Below the pieces are notes generated by a model that ran no database searches, had not been told where the DNA came from, and saw only the letters and a list, made by a program, of their open reading frames with translations. Shown here one piece after another: positions 36,250 to 46,046 of a stretch of 64,000 bases of DNA. This DNA is from Flavobacterium frigoris (GTDB taxonomy: Bacteria > Bacteroidota > Bacteroidia > Flavobacteriales > Flavobacteriaceae), in the NCBI RefSeq assembly GCF_900111075.1, contig NZ_FOFZ01000001.1, positions 496,001 to 560,000 of the forward strand, read 5' to 3'. Numbering within the stretch: the first letter of the stretch is position 1; every line of letters begins with the position of its first letter. The translations under genes and the position numbers were made by a program.

Positions 36250-36275
36250 AGTCCCCTTCGGGGATTTAGGGGATT
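36250..36275. repeat. Palindromic repeat between pyrH and frr
   Basis: ccccttcgggg (36253-36263) followed by gatttagggg makes a GC-rich palindrome in an AT-rich setting. It abuts the pyrH stop codon and so lies inside the pyrH-frr transcript. Similar elements occur between genes of relatives (recalled, not searched). Confidence 0.65.
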
Positions 36276-36981
36276 ATATATTTACTACTGTTCCTATGTT
36301 TTCTCCTTCACAAATTTTTAATAAATTACCTTGTTTGTTCATATCGAAAATTACAATCGGCAATTTATTTTCCTGACTTAATGTAAATGCAGTGGAATCC
36401 ATTACATTCAATCCTTTGCTAATTACGTCGTCAAAAGAAATAAAATCAAATTTGACAGCGTCTGGATTTTTTTCAGGATCTGAATCATAAACTCCGTCAA
36501 CACGTGTCCCTTTTAGAATTACATCAGCATGTATTTCTACACCGCGTAAAACAGCTGCGGTATCTGTTGTGAAATAGGGATTCCCAGTTCCCGCTCCAAA
36601 GATTACGATTCTTCCTTTCTCAAGGTGACGCACCGCTCTTCTTTTAATATATGGTTCTGCAATTGCTTCAATTTTTAATGCAGTTTGTAAACGGGTAAGC
36701 ATTCCTTTGTCTTCTAATGCACCTTGCAAAGCCATTCCGTTAATAACCGTGGCTAGCATTCCCATGTAGTCGCCTTGTACGCGATCCATTCCATTACTGG
36801 CTCCTGCAACTCCTCTAAAAATATTTCCACCACCTATTACAATGGCGATTTCTGTCCCTTTATCGTGAATTTTTTTGATTTCTTCGGCATATTCAGCTAA
36901 TCTTACTGGGTCAATACCGTATTGTCTGTCGCCCATTAAAGCTTCACCACTTAATTTCAGAAGAATTCTTTTATATTTCAT
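36274..36981 (-). CDS. pyrH: Uridylate (UMP) kinase
   Basis: A 235-residue amino-acid-kinase fold enzyme, UMP + ATP to UDP + ADP. It starts with [15 protein letters not shown], has the GGGNIFRG glycine loop, [15 protein letters not shown] and [14 protein letters not shown], all diagnostic of bacterial PyrH. Length is normal. It precedes frr and carries a TATATTTG promoter element 23 bp upstream. Confidence 0.96.
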   Translation of the reverse strand: MKYKRILLKLSGEALMGDRQYGIDPVRLAEYAEEIKKIHDKGTEIAIVIGGGNIFRGVAGASNGMDRVQGDYMGMLATVINGMALQGALEDKGMLTRLQTALKIEAIAEPYIKRRAVRHLEKGRIVIFGAGTGNPYFTTDTAAVLRGVEIHADVILKGTRVDGVYDSDPEKNPDAVKFDFISFDDVISKGLNVMDSTAFTLSQENKLPIVIFDMNKQGNLLKICEGENIGTVVNI

Positions 36982-37003
36982 GTGTATGTTGAGTTGTTTG
37001 GTG

Positions 37004-37011
37004 CAAATATA
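37004..37011 (-). promoter_or_regulatory. -7 promoter element of pyrH
   Basis: TATATTTG on the minus strand fits TAnnTTTG, giving a short leader before the ATG at 36981. Confidence 0.55.
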
Positions 37012-37049
37012 GTGATATTCTTTTTTTTTGAAATAGTGTCGCTTAGTTT

Positions 37050-37829
37050 TTATAAATTTAGTTTATCAAAGGAAATCTTGGCGGCTTCATAACCAATTTT
37101 AAAAATAGCGTCCATTTTTGCTTTATTCATCTCAAAAGTGCTGTAAATACTGAGTTCTTTAGGTTCAATCACCCATTCACAGATATTAAATTTTTGTGTA
37201 TTTGTATTAGCAGAAAGAATATCAAAAGCTCTGGTGGTCACTGCTCTGATAGAATTTAAATCTTTCGCTTCTATTTTTTGTATCGGACTGACATATACAC
37301 CTATTATATTTTCACATTGACCTTGTAATATATCTGTTGGGAAATGATTTAAAATCCCACCATCACTATACAAATCTCCGTTAATTTCAAAAGGCGATAT
37401 AATTCCAGGAAAAGCAGAAGATGCTAAAAGGGCGTCACTAATTTTTGTTTCCGACTCAAATATTTTCAACCTTCCTCTAACCATATCGGTTGCTGTTATT
37501 TGTGTAGGAATTTTTAGTTCGCCCAGGACTGCATTGTCGAAGATGGCGTGAAAATATTCTTTAAAGGATTCAGAATCTATCAAGCCCGCTTTTTTAAAAG
37601 TGAAATGCCTCCATTGAAATAGATAAACCGATTTAAAAAAATCTAAAATCTCATCAGGAGTCTTTCCCCAAGCATATAGTGCACCTACAATTGCACCTGC
37701 GCTTGTGCCGGCGATCCTGGTGGGACGGATGTTTTGCTCTTCTAAAAATTTAATCGCACCCGCATGAGCAATACCTTTAGAACCTCCACCTGAAAGAACA
37801 AGCCCAATTGATTTTGAATTGAAATCCAT
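37050..37829 (-). CDS. Patatin-like phospholipase (RssA type)
   Basis: A 259-residue patatin. The oxyanion-hole motif [16 protein letters not shown] (residues 9-24), the nucleophile S43 in GTSAG, and the catalytic aspartate in SDGGILNHF (about 163) form the Ser-Asp dyad of lipolytic acyl hydrolases. No signal peptide, so the enzyme is probably cytosolic. Substrate unknown. It lies 69 bp upstream of pyrH on the same strand. Confidence 0.92.
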   Translation of the reverse strand: MDFNSKSIGLVLSGGGSKGIAHAGAIKFLEEQNIRPTRIAGTSAGAIVGALYAWGKTPDEILDFFKSVYLFQWRHFTFKKAGLIDSESFKEYFHAIFDNAVLGELKIPTQITATDMVRGRLKIFESETKISDALLASSAFPGIISPFEINGDLYSDGGILNHFPTDILQGQCENIIGVYVSPIQKIEAKDLNSIRAVTTRAFDILSANTNTQKFNICEWVIEPKELSIYSTFEMNKAKMDAIFKIGYEAAKISFDKLNL

Positions 37830-37937
37830 TTCCTTTTTTTATTTGTTCTAAAATTACTGTTTTGCTTCTTTTTAAGTGACTTTTGTCATGTTAAAAATTA
37901 TTAAATTGTTTTAACTTTACATAAATAAAGAGAAAAC

Positions 37938-38555
37938 ATGAGAAAATCGATTGCTAAAGCATTATTCAACAGTCATTCCTATTCCGAATATAGAAAATTA
38001 GTTTCAGATTTACTAAAGGATGATAAATCTACTGGCAATGAACAGTCAGCTGCTTTAACTAATTACAGTCATTTAAATGAGACGCGTATGAATCGTTTAG
38101 ATAAAACCTTAAAGATACCGCAAGCGAATGTGGAGAAATTGGAATCCTTAAAAAACGATTACATTTGGTTGGTTATTTCTGAAGGCTGGTGCGGTGATGC
38201 AGCGCAACTACTTCCTGTATTTGATAAAATGGTCGCTGCCTCTGATGGAAAAATAGAGATGAAAATTGTTTTGCGTGATGAAAATGAGGAGTTGATGAAT
38301 TTGTTTTTAACGAATAAAGGCAAAGCGATCCCGAAACTTATCGTGATTAATAGAGAAACAGGTGGTGGATTGGCTCATTGGGGACCTCGACCTAAAGGAG
38401 CCACTGATTTAATTGCGAACTATAAAAAAGAACACGGTGTTATTGATGAAACGGCAAAAGCAGATTTACAATTGTGGTACTTCCACGATAAAGGATTGTC
38501 TACTCAAGAAGAAATTATTTGGATGATGCTTGATTTAGACAAGGAAGAAGAATAA
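37938..38555 (+). CDS. Thioredoxin-fold protein with a single active-site Cys
   Basis: A 205-residue soluble protein of the thioredoxin-9-like group. The active-site region is ISEGWCGDAAQLLP, where the usual CxxC is reduced to one Cys, so a simple disulphide reductase role is unlikely. A later PKLIVINRETGG and HWGPRPKGATDL keep the fold. The C-terminus is charged (DLDKEEE). No signal peptide. Divergent from the patatin gene; the 108-bp space contains TAACTTTA, a weak promoter match. Confidence 0.85.
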   Translation: MRKSIAKALFNSHSYSEYRKLVSDLLKDDKSTGNEQSAALTNYSHLNETRMNRLDKTLKIPQANVEKLESLKNDYIWLVISEGWCGDAAQLLPVFDKMVAASDGKIEMKIVLRDENEELMNLFLTNKGKAIPKLIVINRETGGGLAHWGPRPKGATDLIANYKKEHGVIDETAKADLQLWYFHDKGLSTQEEIIWMMLDLDKEEE

Positions 38556-38561
38556 CTCTAT

Positions 38562-39092
38562 TTAGAAGCTGATTAAGGAAATCCCTAAACTTATATTTCC
38601 TGAGTCTCTTTGATTGTTGATTGGAATAGTATAATGATTGAGTTCGATAAAAATTAAAATATCATCATCATTTTGTATCCCGATACTGATTTTTTTGTAA
38701 TCGCCACTTAAGTTGCCGCGACCTAATGCAATTGCTTTTCCAAGGCCTAGCTGGAGTGTAATTCTGATTTCGTCACTTATACTTGGACTAAATCTTAAAT
38801 TAGCAAAAACAGGCGTAACCACTAATTTGTTTGACCAATCCCAGATTAATCCGCTATGAATTCCTAATCCAACCCATTTTTTATAGCGTAGACCATAGCC
38901 TAATTTTGTTCCAATACCGTCGGGAAGGAACCAAGATTCTTTTGTATTGGTATAAGGATCAACTTCTCCTCTTTTAGGGTTTCCGGTTAAGGCTAATGTG
39001 ACGTCAAATTGAGTATAAGTGATTTTCTTGTCTTGAGCAAAAAGACTTCCGCAAAAAAATAGTGCGAATAATATCGTTTTTAGACGTTTCAA
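38562..39092 (-). CDS. Exported protein of unknown function, probable small beta-barrel
   Basis: A 176-residue protein with a signal peptide (MKRLKTILFALFFCGSLFAQ). The remainder has alternating hydrophobic and polar strands (GTKLGYGLRYKKWVGLGIHS, then FANLRFSP and LGLGKAIALG) and an aromatic end, suggesting an outer-membrane barrel. I do not recognise a named family. It ends 6 bp after the thioredoxin-like gene on the opposite strand and starts 7 bp after the truB stop on the same strand, so it may be the last gene of that operon. Confidence 0.75.
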   Translation of the reverse strand: MKRLKTILFALFFCGSLFAQDKKITYTQFDVTLALTGNPKRGEVDPYTNTKESWFLPDGIGTKLGYGLRYKKWVGLGIHSGLIWDWSNKLVVTPVFANLRFSPSISDEIRITLQLGLGKAIALGRGNLSGDYKKISIGIQNDDDILIFIELNHYTIPINNQRDSGNISLGISLISF

Positions 39093-39099
39093 AAAAGGG

Positions 39100-39795
39100 T
39101 TATTTTGATTCTAAATTATCTTCGAATACAACGACATCCACAGCATCTTTTACATCATAATCTCCAATTTTTGTACGGCGTAAGGCGGTCAAATGGGATC
39201 CTGAATTCATTGCCTTTCCAAAATCAAAAGCTAAAGAACGGATGTAAGTCCCTTTGCTGCAAACCACTCTGAAATCAATTTCAGGAAGTGCAATTCTGGT
39301 GATTTCAAATTCGTGAATCGTAGTTTTTCGAGATGCAATTTCTACTGCGTTGCCTGCACGAGCATGCTCATATAGTCTAACGCCTTCTTTTTTTATCGCG
39401 GAATAAATAGGGGGAATTTGGTCTATTTCTCCTAAAAACTGCTTTACCGTTTCATGAATTAAAGCCTCGTTTATATGTGAAGTAGGGAATGTTTTGTCTA
39501 TTTCAGTTTCTAAATCGTAGGACGGAGTTGTGGCTCCAATAAAAAAAGTACCAGTATATTCTTTGGCTTGACCTTGAAGTTCTGTAATTCGTTTAGTGAA
39601 TTTTCCGGTGCAAACTAAAAGCAAACCTGTAGCTAGCGGATCTAAAGTTCCTGCATGACCAATTTTAAATTTTTTAGGAAGTCCCAGTTTATTAATCAGC
39701 GCATATTTTAATTTATTTACCGCCTGAAAGGAAGTCCAATTCAAAGGCTTGTCAATCAATAAAATTTGTCCGTTTAAGTAGTCTTCGTCTGTCAT
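39100..39795 (-). CDS. truB: tRNA pseudouridine(55) synthase
   Basis: A 231-residue TruB that makes pseudouridine 55 in the tRNA T loop. The catalytic aspartate is D52 in KIGHAGTLDPLATGLL. Also visible are GTFFIGATTPSYDLETE, the tRNA-binding RPPIYSAIKKEGVRLYEHAR-like QIPPIYSAIKKEGVRLYE block, and CSKGTYIRSLAFDFG. The C-terminal PUA domain of longer TruB proteins is absent, as is usual here. Its start overlaps the uppP stop as TAATG. Confidence 0.95.
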   Translation of the reverse strand: MTDEDYLNGQILLIDKPLNWTSFQAVNKLKYALINKLGLPKKFKIGHAGTLDPLATGLLLVCTGKFTKRITELQGQAKEYTGTFFIGATTPSYDLETEIDKTFPTSHINEALIHETVKQFLGEIDQIPPIYSAIKKEGVRLYEHARAGNAVEIASRKTTIHEFEITRIALPEIDFRVVCSKGTYIRSLAFDFGKAMNSGSHLTALRRTKIGDYDVKDAVDVVVFEDNLESK

Positions 39796-40580
39796 TAAAT
39801 GATAGTCAGGGGATGAATGAAAAAATGAATAATCAGTAAAATGATTCCAGCAGCAATTCGGTAATATCCAAAAACTTTAAAACCTTTTTTACTTAAAAAT
39901 TCGATAAAACTTTTAATAGCTAAAAGCGCCACGATAAAAGCGATGATATTGCCAATAATCAATAAATTGATTTGATCATGAGTTAAGACAAAACCATCTT
40001 TGTAATAGTCATAACATTTTTTTGCTGTCGCACCAAACATAGTAGGAACAGCAAGAAAGAATGAAAACTCAGCGGCCGATGTGCGGGCTAGTTTTTGGGA
40101 CATTCCACCCACAATGCTTGCACCACTTCTAGAAACTCCGGGAACCATTGCTAAACATTGGTATAACCCAATTTTAAATGCTTTTAGGTAGGTGACTTTC
40201 GTGCCCTCTGAATGATTAAACCAATCATCTACTTTTAGTAAAACAATACCACCAAGTAAAAGAGAAACGGCAACCGTGACAGGGCTTTCTAATAATTCAT
40301 CGATCATGTCGCTGAATAATAATCCTAGAACTACAGCAGGAATAAAAGCAACAAACAATTTAAAATAGAAGTCCCAAGTTTGAAAAAAGCGTTTAAAATA
40401 CAAAACAACAACGGAGAGAATAGCTCCCAATTGAATTACAATGGTAAAAAGTTTTGTAAAATCATCACTTGCAATCCCAAAAAAGGAAGAAGCGATAATC
40501 ATATGTCCAGTAGAAGAAACGGGTAAAAACTCAGTAATCCCTTCGATAATAGCAAGGATAATCGCTTGTAATGTATTCAT
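39795..40580 (-). CDS. uppP: Undecaprenyl-diphosphatase
   Basis: A 261-residue membrane protein with about eight spans. It recycles undecaprenyl pyrophosphate, the carrier for peptidoglycan. The two motifs are present: [15 protein letters not shown] (about residues 15-29) and [15 protein letters not shown] (about 145-160). It overlaps truB and directly follows the DUF3098 gene (stop and start adjacent). The order ftsX-DUF3098-uppP-truB is a compact operon. Confidence 0.95.
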   Translation of the reverse strand: MNTLQAIILAIIEGITEFLPVSSTGHMIIASSFFGIASDDFTKLFTIVIQLGAILSVVVLYFKRFFQTWDFYFKLFVAFIPAVVLGLLFSDMIDELLESPVTVAVSLLLGGIVLLKVDDWFNHSEGTKVTYLKAFKIGLYQCLAMVPGVSRSGASIVGGMSQKLARTSAAEFSFFLAVPTMFGATAKKCYDYYKDGFVLTHDQINLLIIGNIIAFIVALLAIKSFIEFLSKKGFKVFGYYRIAAGIILLIIHFFIHPLTII

Positions 40581-40823
40581 TTATGCTTTCTTTGGATTTT
40601 TCAATATGGCGTACACTGTAATTCCAAAACCGATTAAAACGGTTGTTGGAGCGAGACGAATTCTTCTAAAATTAAAAATAGCATCGCTATATACATTAGG
40701 GTCATCACTTCCTCCGCCAGACATTAGAATGAATCCGAGAGCAATTACTGCTATACCAATTAGTAAAATGGTATAGTTTATTTTTCCAAAAAGAAAATCT
40801 TGTTTTGTGTCTTTATCTTTCAT
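40581..40823 (-). CDS. DUF3098 small membrane protein
   Basis: An 80-residue protein with two membrane spans (about 14-33 and 58-75) around a short loop containing SGGGSDDPNVYSDAIFNFRRI. It fits the DUF3098 family of Bacteroidota, found between ftsX and uppP in many relatives. Function unknown; conserved linkage to cell-division and cell-wall genes suggests a role in the same process. Its stop touches the uppP start. Confidence 0.85.
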   Translation of the reverse strand: MKDKDTKQDFLFGKINYTILLIGIAVIALGFILMSGGGSDDPNVYSDAIFNFRRIRLAPTTVLIGFGITVYAILKNPKKA

Positions 40824-40867
40824 TTATGCTTTTTTACTTTTTAAATTCTGAAATCCTAAATCTTAGA

Positions 40868-41743
40868 TTAATATAGATCGTCTGTTCTCAAATTCAAGAA
40901 TTTCTGCGTCGCAAAATGAGTACTTAACCAAGTAATCAAAACACCAATCCCTAATACGGACAATAATACACCCGCGATAAGAACTTTGTTGTCAAGAATT
41001 CCTAAATCAGGGAAGCTAGTTTCGACATAAATTAATACGCCAATCAAAGCAATAATGGCTAAAGTAGCGCCTAGCATTCCTAGTTTGATACTACGTATGA
41101 CAAACGGTTTTCTGATAAATGATTTTGTTGCTCCCACCATTTGCATGGTTTTAATGATAAATCGGTTCGAGTGAATCGATAGTCGCAACGAACTGTTAAT
41201 TAATAAAACAGCAATAAAAGTAAGGAATCCGCTGATTATTAAAATCCACATACTCACTTTCTTGATATTATCGTTCACTAAATTCACTAATTGTTTATCA
41301 TAAACAATATCGGAGATCATAGGATTTAGTCGCAATTTTTTCTCGACTTTAGCAATGGAATCCTTTTCAACGTAATCTGCTTTTAGGTGAATGTCGAATG
41401 AGTTTTGCAATGGGTTTTCGCCCAAAAATGTCATAAAATCTTCACCTATTATATCGGTATGTTGTTTTGCAGCCTGTTCTTTAGTCACATAAACTGTAGA
41501 TTTTGCGTACGGAGCAACTTTTAACTCCTTCGAAAAGGCTTTTAAAATACTGTCATTAGCTTCATTTTTGAAAAATACCGTCATGGCAATTTTTTCTTTA
41601 AAGTCGTCAGCTAGTTTTTTAGAATTTATAATAAAAAGGCCTAATATTCCCAATAGGAATAGTACTAAGAATACACTTAGAACAACCGAGAAATAAGAGG
41701 AAATTAACCTGCGTTTTTGAAACCTATCAAATGAAGAACTCAT
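40868..41743 (-). CDS. ftsX: Cell-division ABC-transporter permease FtsX
   Basis: A 291-residue FtsX with a cytoplasmic tail (FDRFQKRRLISSYFSVVLSV), span 1, an extracytoplasmic domain (about 50-165), and three further spans (about 170-280) with conserved loop IKTMQMVGATKSFIRKPF. It works with the ATPase FtsE, which is not in the window. It controls septal peptidoglycan hydrolases. It is first in the run ftsX-DUF3098-uppP-truB and divergent from leuS. Confidence 0.93.
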   Translation of the reverse strand: MSSSFDRFQKRRLISSYFSVVLSVFLVLFLLGILGLFIINSKKLADDFKEKIAMTVFFKNEANDSILKAFSKELKVAPYAKSTVYVTKEQAAKQHTDIIGEDFMTFLGENPLQNSFDIHLKADYVEKDSIAKVEKKLRLNPMISDIVYDKQLVNLVNDNIKKVSMWILIISGFLTFIAVLLINSSLRLSIHSNRFIIKTMQMVGATKSFIRKPFVIRSIKLGMLGATLAIIALIGVLIYVETSFPDLGILDNKVLIAGVLLSVLGIGVLITWLSTHFATQKFLNLRTDDLY

Positions 41744-41833
41744 AGTTTACTTTAATTATGGGGTAAAAATAATAAAGAATTTCTTTATATGAAGTTAATA
41801 ACGTCCAAAGTTTCAATTTTCGTACAATAAACG

Positions 41834-41841
41834 TAAATTTG
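41834..41841 (+). promoter_or_regulatory. -7 promoter element of leuS
   Basis: TAAATTTG fits TAnnTTTG. The start would be near 41848, leaving about 58 nt of leader that holds three closely spaced actttgt copies (41877-41898). Confidence 0.55.
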
Positions 41842-41905
41842 CAACTTTATAATTCAGGAGTGAAAGTCTAAGAAACTTTGTCACTTTGTAACTTTGTCAC
41901 CTAAA

Positions 41906-44900
41906 ATGAAATACAATCCGAACGAGATAGAAGCCAAATGGCAAAAATATTGGGCAGAAAATCAAACTTTTGCTGCTGTAAACAACTCTGAGAAACCAAA
42001 GCATTATGTGTTAGACATGTTTCCTTATCCATCAGGAGCAGGGCTGCACGTAGGACATCCTCTGGGATATATAGCTTCAGATGTGTATGCGAGGTATAAA
42101 AGACATCAAGGTTTTAATGTTTTACACCCAATGGGTTATGACAGTTTTGGGTTGCCGGCTGAACAATATGCGATTCAAACAGGGCAACGTCCGGAAGATA
42201 CCACTTCAGTAAATATTGATGGTGGTTATGATAAAGAAGGAAATAAAATTGCTGGATATAGAAAACAACTCGACAAAATTGGGTTTTCATTCGATTGGAG
42301 TAGGGAAGTGCGTACCTCTAATCCAGATTATTACAAACATACCCAATGGATTTTCATCCAATTATTTAATTCTTGGTACAACAAAGACAACGATAAGGCG
42401 GAAGATATTTCAACTTTGGCGGCTATTTTTGAAAAAGAAGGAAATGCTACAGTTAATGCGGTTTGTGATGATAGTATCGAATCTTTTTCGTCAAGCGAAT
42501 GGAATGCTTTCGACAAAGAACAACAGGAAAAAATCCTTTTGCAATACCGATTAACGTATTTGGCAGAGACTGAAGTCAACTGGTGTCCTGGATTAGGGAC
42601 GGTTTTGGCAAACGACGAAATCGTAAATGGTGTTTCGGAACGTGGTGGATTCACCGTGGTCCGTAAAAAAATGACACAATGGAGCATGCGTATCTCCGCT
42701 TATGCGGAACGTTTGTTGCAAGGACTAAATGATATTGACTGGAGCGAAAGCATCAAAGAAAGTCAGAGAAATTGGATTGGGAAATCAGTTGGCGCTACAG
42801 TCGAATTTAATATTCAGAATTCAGATGCGAAAATTGCAGTTTTCACTACACGTCCTGATACTATTTTTGGAGTTACGTTTATGACCTTGGCACCAGAACA
42901 TGAATTAGTTGCCCAAATTACGACTCCAGAACAAAAAGAAGCGATTAGCAATTATATAGAAAAAACGGCAAAGCGTTCTGAAAGAGAGCGTATGGCTGAT
43001 GTAAAAACCATTTCAGGAGTATTTACAGGAGCGTACGCAGAGCATCCTTTTACAAAAGAACCTATTCCAGTTTGGATAGGAGATTATGTTTTGGCAGGTT
43101 ATGGAACTGGAGCTGTTATGGCCGTTCCTTGCGGAGATGAAAGAGATTATGCTTTTGCTAATTTCTTCAAAGGACAAAGCGGAATGCCAGCAATCAAAAA
43201 TATTTTTGATAAAGACATTTCAGAAGCTGCTTTTGGATCTAAAGAAGGTTTCAAATTAGTAGATTCTGATTTCTTAAACGAACTGGGATATAAAGAAGGA
43301 ACTTACAAAGCAATTGAAGCCTTAGAAAAAATAAATCAAGGAAAAGGAAAAACAAATTACCGTTTGCGTGATGCTGTTTTCTCTCGCCAAAGATATTGGG
43401 GAGAACCGTTTCCTGTTTATTATGTAAATGGCTTGCCGCAAATGATCGATTCGAAATATTTACCAATTGTACTACCAGAAGTAGAAAAGTATTTACCTAC
43501 AGAAGATGGTTTGCCACCTTTAGGAAATGCTGAAGTTTGGGCTTGGGACACGACTAAAAATGAAGTGGTTAATACTGATTTGGTAGATCATTTGACTGTA
43601 TTTCCTTTAGAATTGAATACGATGCCAGGTTGGGCAGGAAGTTCCTTTTATTGGATGCGTTATATGGATCCAAAGAATGAAAACGAATTTGCAAGCAAGG
43701 AAGCTTTGGCCTATTGGGAAAGTGTCGATTTGTACATTGGTGGTAACGAACATGCGACCGGTCACTTGTTGTACTCGCGTTTTTGGAATAAATTCTTAAA
43801 AGACAAAGGTTTTGCACCCACAGAAGAACCTTTCAAGAAATTGATCAATCAAGGAATGATCTTGGGGACTAGTGCTTTTGTTCAAGGTGTTTGGGCTGAA
43901 ATTAGCTATCGTGATTCTGTCGAAGTAATGTTTGGACATGAAGAATCGATTGCATTTGATAAGCCGCGTCCTTTCTTCATAGGTGTTTCGAAAAATGTAT
44001 TTGATTCAGAGCAATTTAGATCTGACCAAGAAGGATTAATTGATAACAGTATTTTACGTGACTTGATAAGTGAAAAGTTTCCAAAATTAAAATTTATTAA
44101 TTCTGATGAAAATTTATTAAGTGAGTGCTATGACTACAGATGTTCAAAAGTCAAACCTCGCACATATGTAGGCTTTGTAAATTCTTCTGATGAATTGGAT
44201 CTTGAAGTTTTTAAAAAATGGCGAGAGGAATATAAAACGGCAGAGTTTATTACAGAAAAAGATGGTAAATTTATAGTTGGTCGTGAAGTAGAAAAAATGT
44301 CAAAGTCGTATTACAACGTAGTCACTCCAGATGATATTTGTAATGAATACGGAGCAGATACTTTACGTTTATACGAAATGTTCTTAGGGCCATTAGAACA
44401 AGCGAAACCTTGGAACACTGCGGGGATTTCGGGAGTTTTCGGTTTCTTAAAAAAACTATGTCGTTTGTATTTTGACGAACACAATTTGATTGTTACTGAT
44501 GAAGTGCCAACAAAAGACAACTTAAAAACATTACACAAAACCATTAAAAAAGTGGCTGATGATATTGAGAATTTCTCTTTCAATACTTCGGTTTCACAAT
44601 TTATGATTTGTGTAAATGAATTATCTACTCAGGGTTGTCATTCTCGTGCTATTCTGCAACCATTGGCAATCGTGATTTCACCTTATGCTCCGCACATCGC
44701 CGAAGAGTTGTGGTCGTTATTAGGGAAATCAGGGTCTATTGCAACGGTGCCTTTTCCTGTTTTCGAACCAAAACACTTGGTAGAAAGTAGTAAAGAATAT
44801 CCGGTTTCTTTTAACGGAAAAATGCGTTTCACGATCGAATTGCCTTTGGATTTAACCAAAGATCAAATCGAGGAAATCATTATGAAAGACGAAAGAACGA

Positions 44901-44974
44901 TAAAACAACTAGAAGGTAGAACACCAAATAAAGTGATTATTGTACCTGGTAAGATCATTAATTTGGTTGGCTAA
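41906..44974 (+). CDS. leuS: Leucyl-tRNA synthetase with an unusual insert before KMSKS
   Basis: A 1022-residue class I synthetase that charges tRNA-Leu. The HIGH motif is HVGH (H48-H51), the editing CP1 domain follows (GDYVLAGYGTGAVMAVPCGD), and KMSKS begins at K797. Between ILGTSAFV and TYVGFVNSSDELD (residues about 660-752) lies a roughly 93-residue segment including GHEESIAFDKPRPFF and LISEKFPKLKFINSDENLL. Relatives as I recall them have only about 35-40 residues there. The rest is normal for the phylum, including the insert near 165-220. The start is ATG 41906; a TTG at 41894 (in the leader repeat) is an open-frame artefact. A clear terminator follows. Confidence 0.96.
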   Translation: MKYNPNEIEAKWQKYWAENQTFAAVNNSEKPKHYVLDMFPYPSGAGLHVGHPLGYIASDVYARYKRHQGFNVLHPMGYDSFGLPAEQYAIQTGQRPEDTTSVNIDGGYDKEGNKIAGYRKQLDKIGFSFDWSREVRTSNPDYYKHTQWIFIQLFNSWYNKDNDKAEDISTLAAIFEKEGNATVNAVCDDSIESFSSSEWNAFDKEQQEKILLQYRLTYLAETEVNWCPGLGTVLANDEIVNGVSERGGFTVVRKKMTQWSMRISAYAERLLQGLNDIDWSESIKESQRNWIGKSVGATVEFNIQNSDAKIAVFTTRPDTIFGVTFMTLAPEHELVAQITTPEQKEAISNYIEKTAKRSERERMADVKTISGVFTGAYAEHPFTKEPIPVWIGDYVLAGYGTGAVMAVPCGDERDYAFANFFKGQSGMPAIKNIFDKDISEAAFGSKEGFKLVDSDFLNELGYKEGTYKAIEALEKINQGKGKTNYRLRDAVFSRQRYWGEPFPVYYVNGLPQMIDSKYLPIVLPEVEKYLPTEDGLPPLGNAEVWAWDTTKNEVVNTDLVDHLTVFPLELNTMPGWAGSSFYWMRYMDPKNENEFASKEALAYWESVDLYIGGNEHATGHLLYSRFWNKFLKDKGFAPTEEPFKKLINQGMILGTSAFVQGVWAEISYRDSVEVMFGHEESIAFDKPRPFFIGVSKNVFDSEQFRSDQEGLIDNSILRDLISEKFPKLKFINSDENLLSECYDYRCSKVKPRTYVGFVNSSDELDLEVFKKWREEYKTAEFITEKDGKFIVGREVEKMSKSYYNVVTPDDICNEYGADTLRLYEMFLGPLEQAKPWNTAGISGVFGFLKKLCRLYFDEHNLIVTDEVPTKDNLKTLHKTIKKVADDIENFSFNTSVSQFMICVNELSTQGCHSRAILQPLAIVISPYAPHIAEELWSLLGKSGSIATVPFPVFEPKHLVESSKEYPVSFNGKMRFTIELPLDLTKDQIEEIIMKDERTIKQLEGRTPNKVIIVPGKIINLVG

Positions 44975-45338
44975 GCGTATTAGCACCATTTTTTAAAATT
45001 CTAAATCCCAATTGTAATTCATTATGATTGGGATTTTTTTTAATTTTTAAACACAAAGATTCATAGGGAAGTAGATTGCAAGAAGTCATTTTATTCTTCA
45101 TAGAAAATTATAGAGGCACGTTAAAAAGCGAGCTTTATAGAAGAAGGTAAAGAATGTTGAATCCTATAATTCTATATGTTTCAGTTTTTTTTTCCTAAAT
45201 GTTGTTTGTGTTGGAATTTGGAATTTTTCTATTTGGGATTTGATTTCTATGATGCCAAATTGACATTCTTAAAATTTGGTGTAGAATTTGCATTGTAAGT
45301 TGTAACTTTAAACAAGAAGCAAACAAAAAACAAAATAT
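44975..45338. other. Intergenic region, leuS to zinc peptidase
   Basis: 364 bp without a gene. It holds the leuS terminator at the left and AT-rich sequence with fragments of a ttggaatttggaattt-type motif (about 45.21-45.24 kb). A TAACTTTA near 45303-45310 is a possible -7 element of the next gene. Confidence 0.6.
45003..45041 (+). terminator. Terminator of leuS
   Basis: A 10-bp stem (aaatcccaat / attgggattt) with a 14-nt loop is followed by eight T on the plus strand. Confidence 0.88.
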
Positions 45339-46031
45339 ATGGGAATGAGTTATTTAATTCTTGCAGGTGCAATTATGCTGGCAAGCTGGGCAGTAAGTGC
45401 AAGACTGAAAAGCAAATTTGAACATTATTCTAAAATGCAGCTGCAAAACGGAATGAGCGGTGCTGAAATTGCTGAGAAGATGCTGGCTGATAATGGGATT
45501 CGCGATGTGCGAGTGATTTCGGTAGCTGGGCAATTGACAGATCATTACAATCCAGTTAATAAAACGGTGAATCTAAGCGAGGCAGTGTACAATCAGCGCA
45601 ATGCGGCTGCGGCAGCTGTAGCAGCGCACGAGTGTGGTCATGCGGTGCAACATGCCGTGGGCTATCAATGGTTAACCATGCGTTCTAAGTTAGTTCCTTT
45701 TGTAAATGTGGCATCGTCGTACATGCAATGGATTTTGATAGGTGGAATTTTATTGATGAATAGTTTTCCGCAGTTATTGCTTTTTGGAATTGTGCTTTTT
45801 GCGGCAACCACTATTTTTTCAATAGTAACTTTACCGGTGGAGTATGATGCTAGTCATCGTGCGTTGGCTTGGTTAGAGAATAAAAGAATGCTTACGCAAC
45901 AAGAGCATGATGGAGCCAAAGATGCTTTGAAATGGGCTGCCAGAACTTATGTAGTGGCCGCGTTGGGATCTATTGCTACTTTATTATATTACGTTTCCAT
46001 TTATATGGGAGGTGGTAGTCGAAGAGACTAA
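45339..46031 (+). CDS. Membrane zinc metallopeptidase (YugP-like, Zn_peptidase_2)
   Basis: A 230-residue protein with an N-terminal span, the HExxH motif as HECGH (H97, E98, H101) in AAHECGHAVQHAVGY, and two C-terminal spans (about 120-165 and 200-225). A further glutamate, LPVEYDASHRA, likely completes the zinc site. It matches the YugP/PF04298 family of membrane metallopeptidases; substrate unknown. A stem-loop repeat follows the stop. Confidence 0.9.
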   Translation: MGMSYLILAGAIMLASWAVSARLKSKFEHYSKMQLQNGMSGAEIAEKMLADNGIRDVRVISVAGQLTDHYNPVNKTVNLSEAVYNQRNAAAAAVAAHECGHAVQHAVGYQWLTMRSKLVPFVNVASSYMQWILIGGILLMNSFPQLLLFGIVLFAATTIFSIVTLPVEYDASHRALAWLENKRMLTQQEHDGAKDALKWAARTYVVAALGSIATLLYYVSIYMGGGSRRD

Positions 46032-46046
46032 AAAAATGAATATTCT

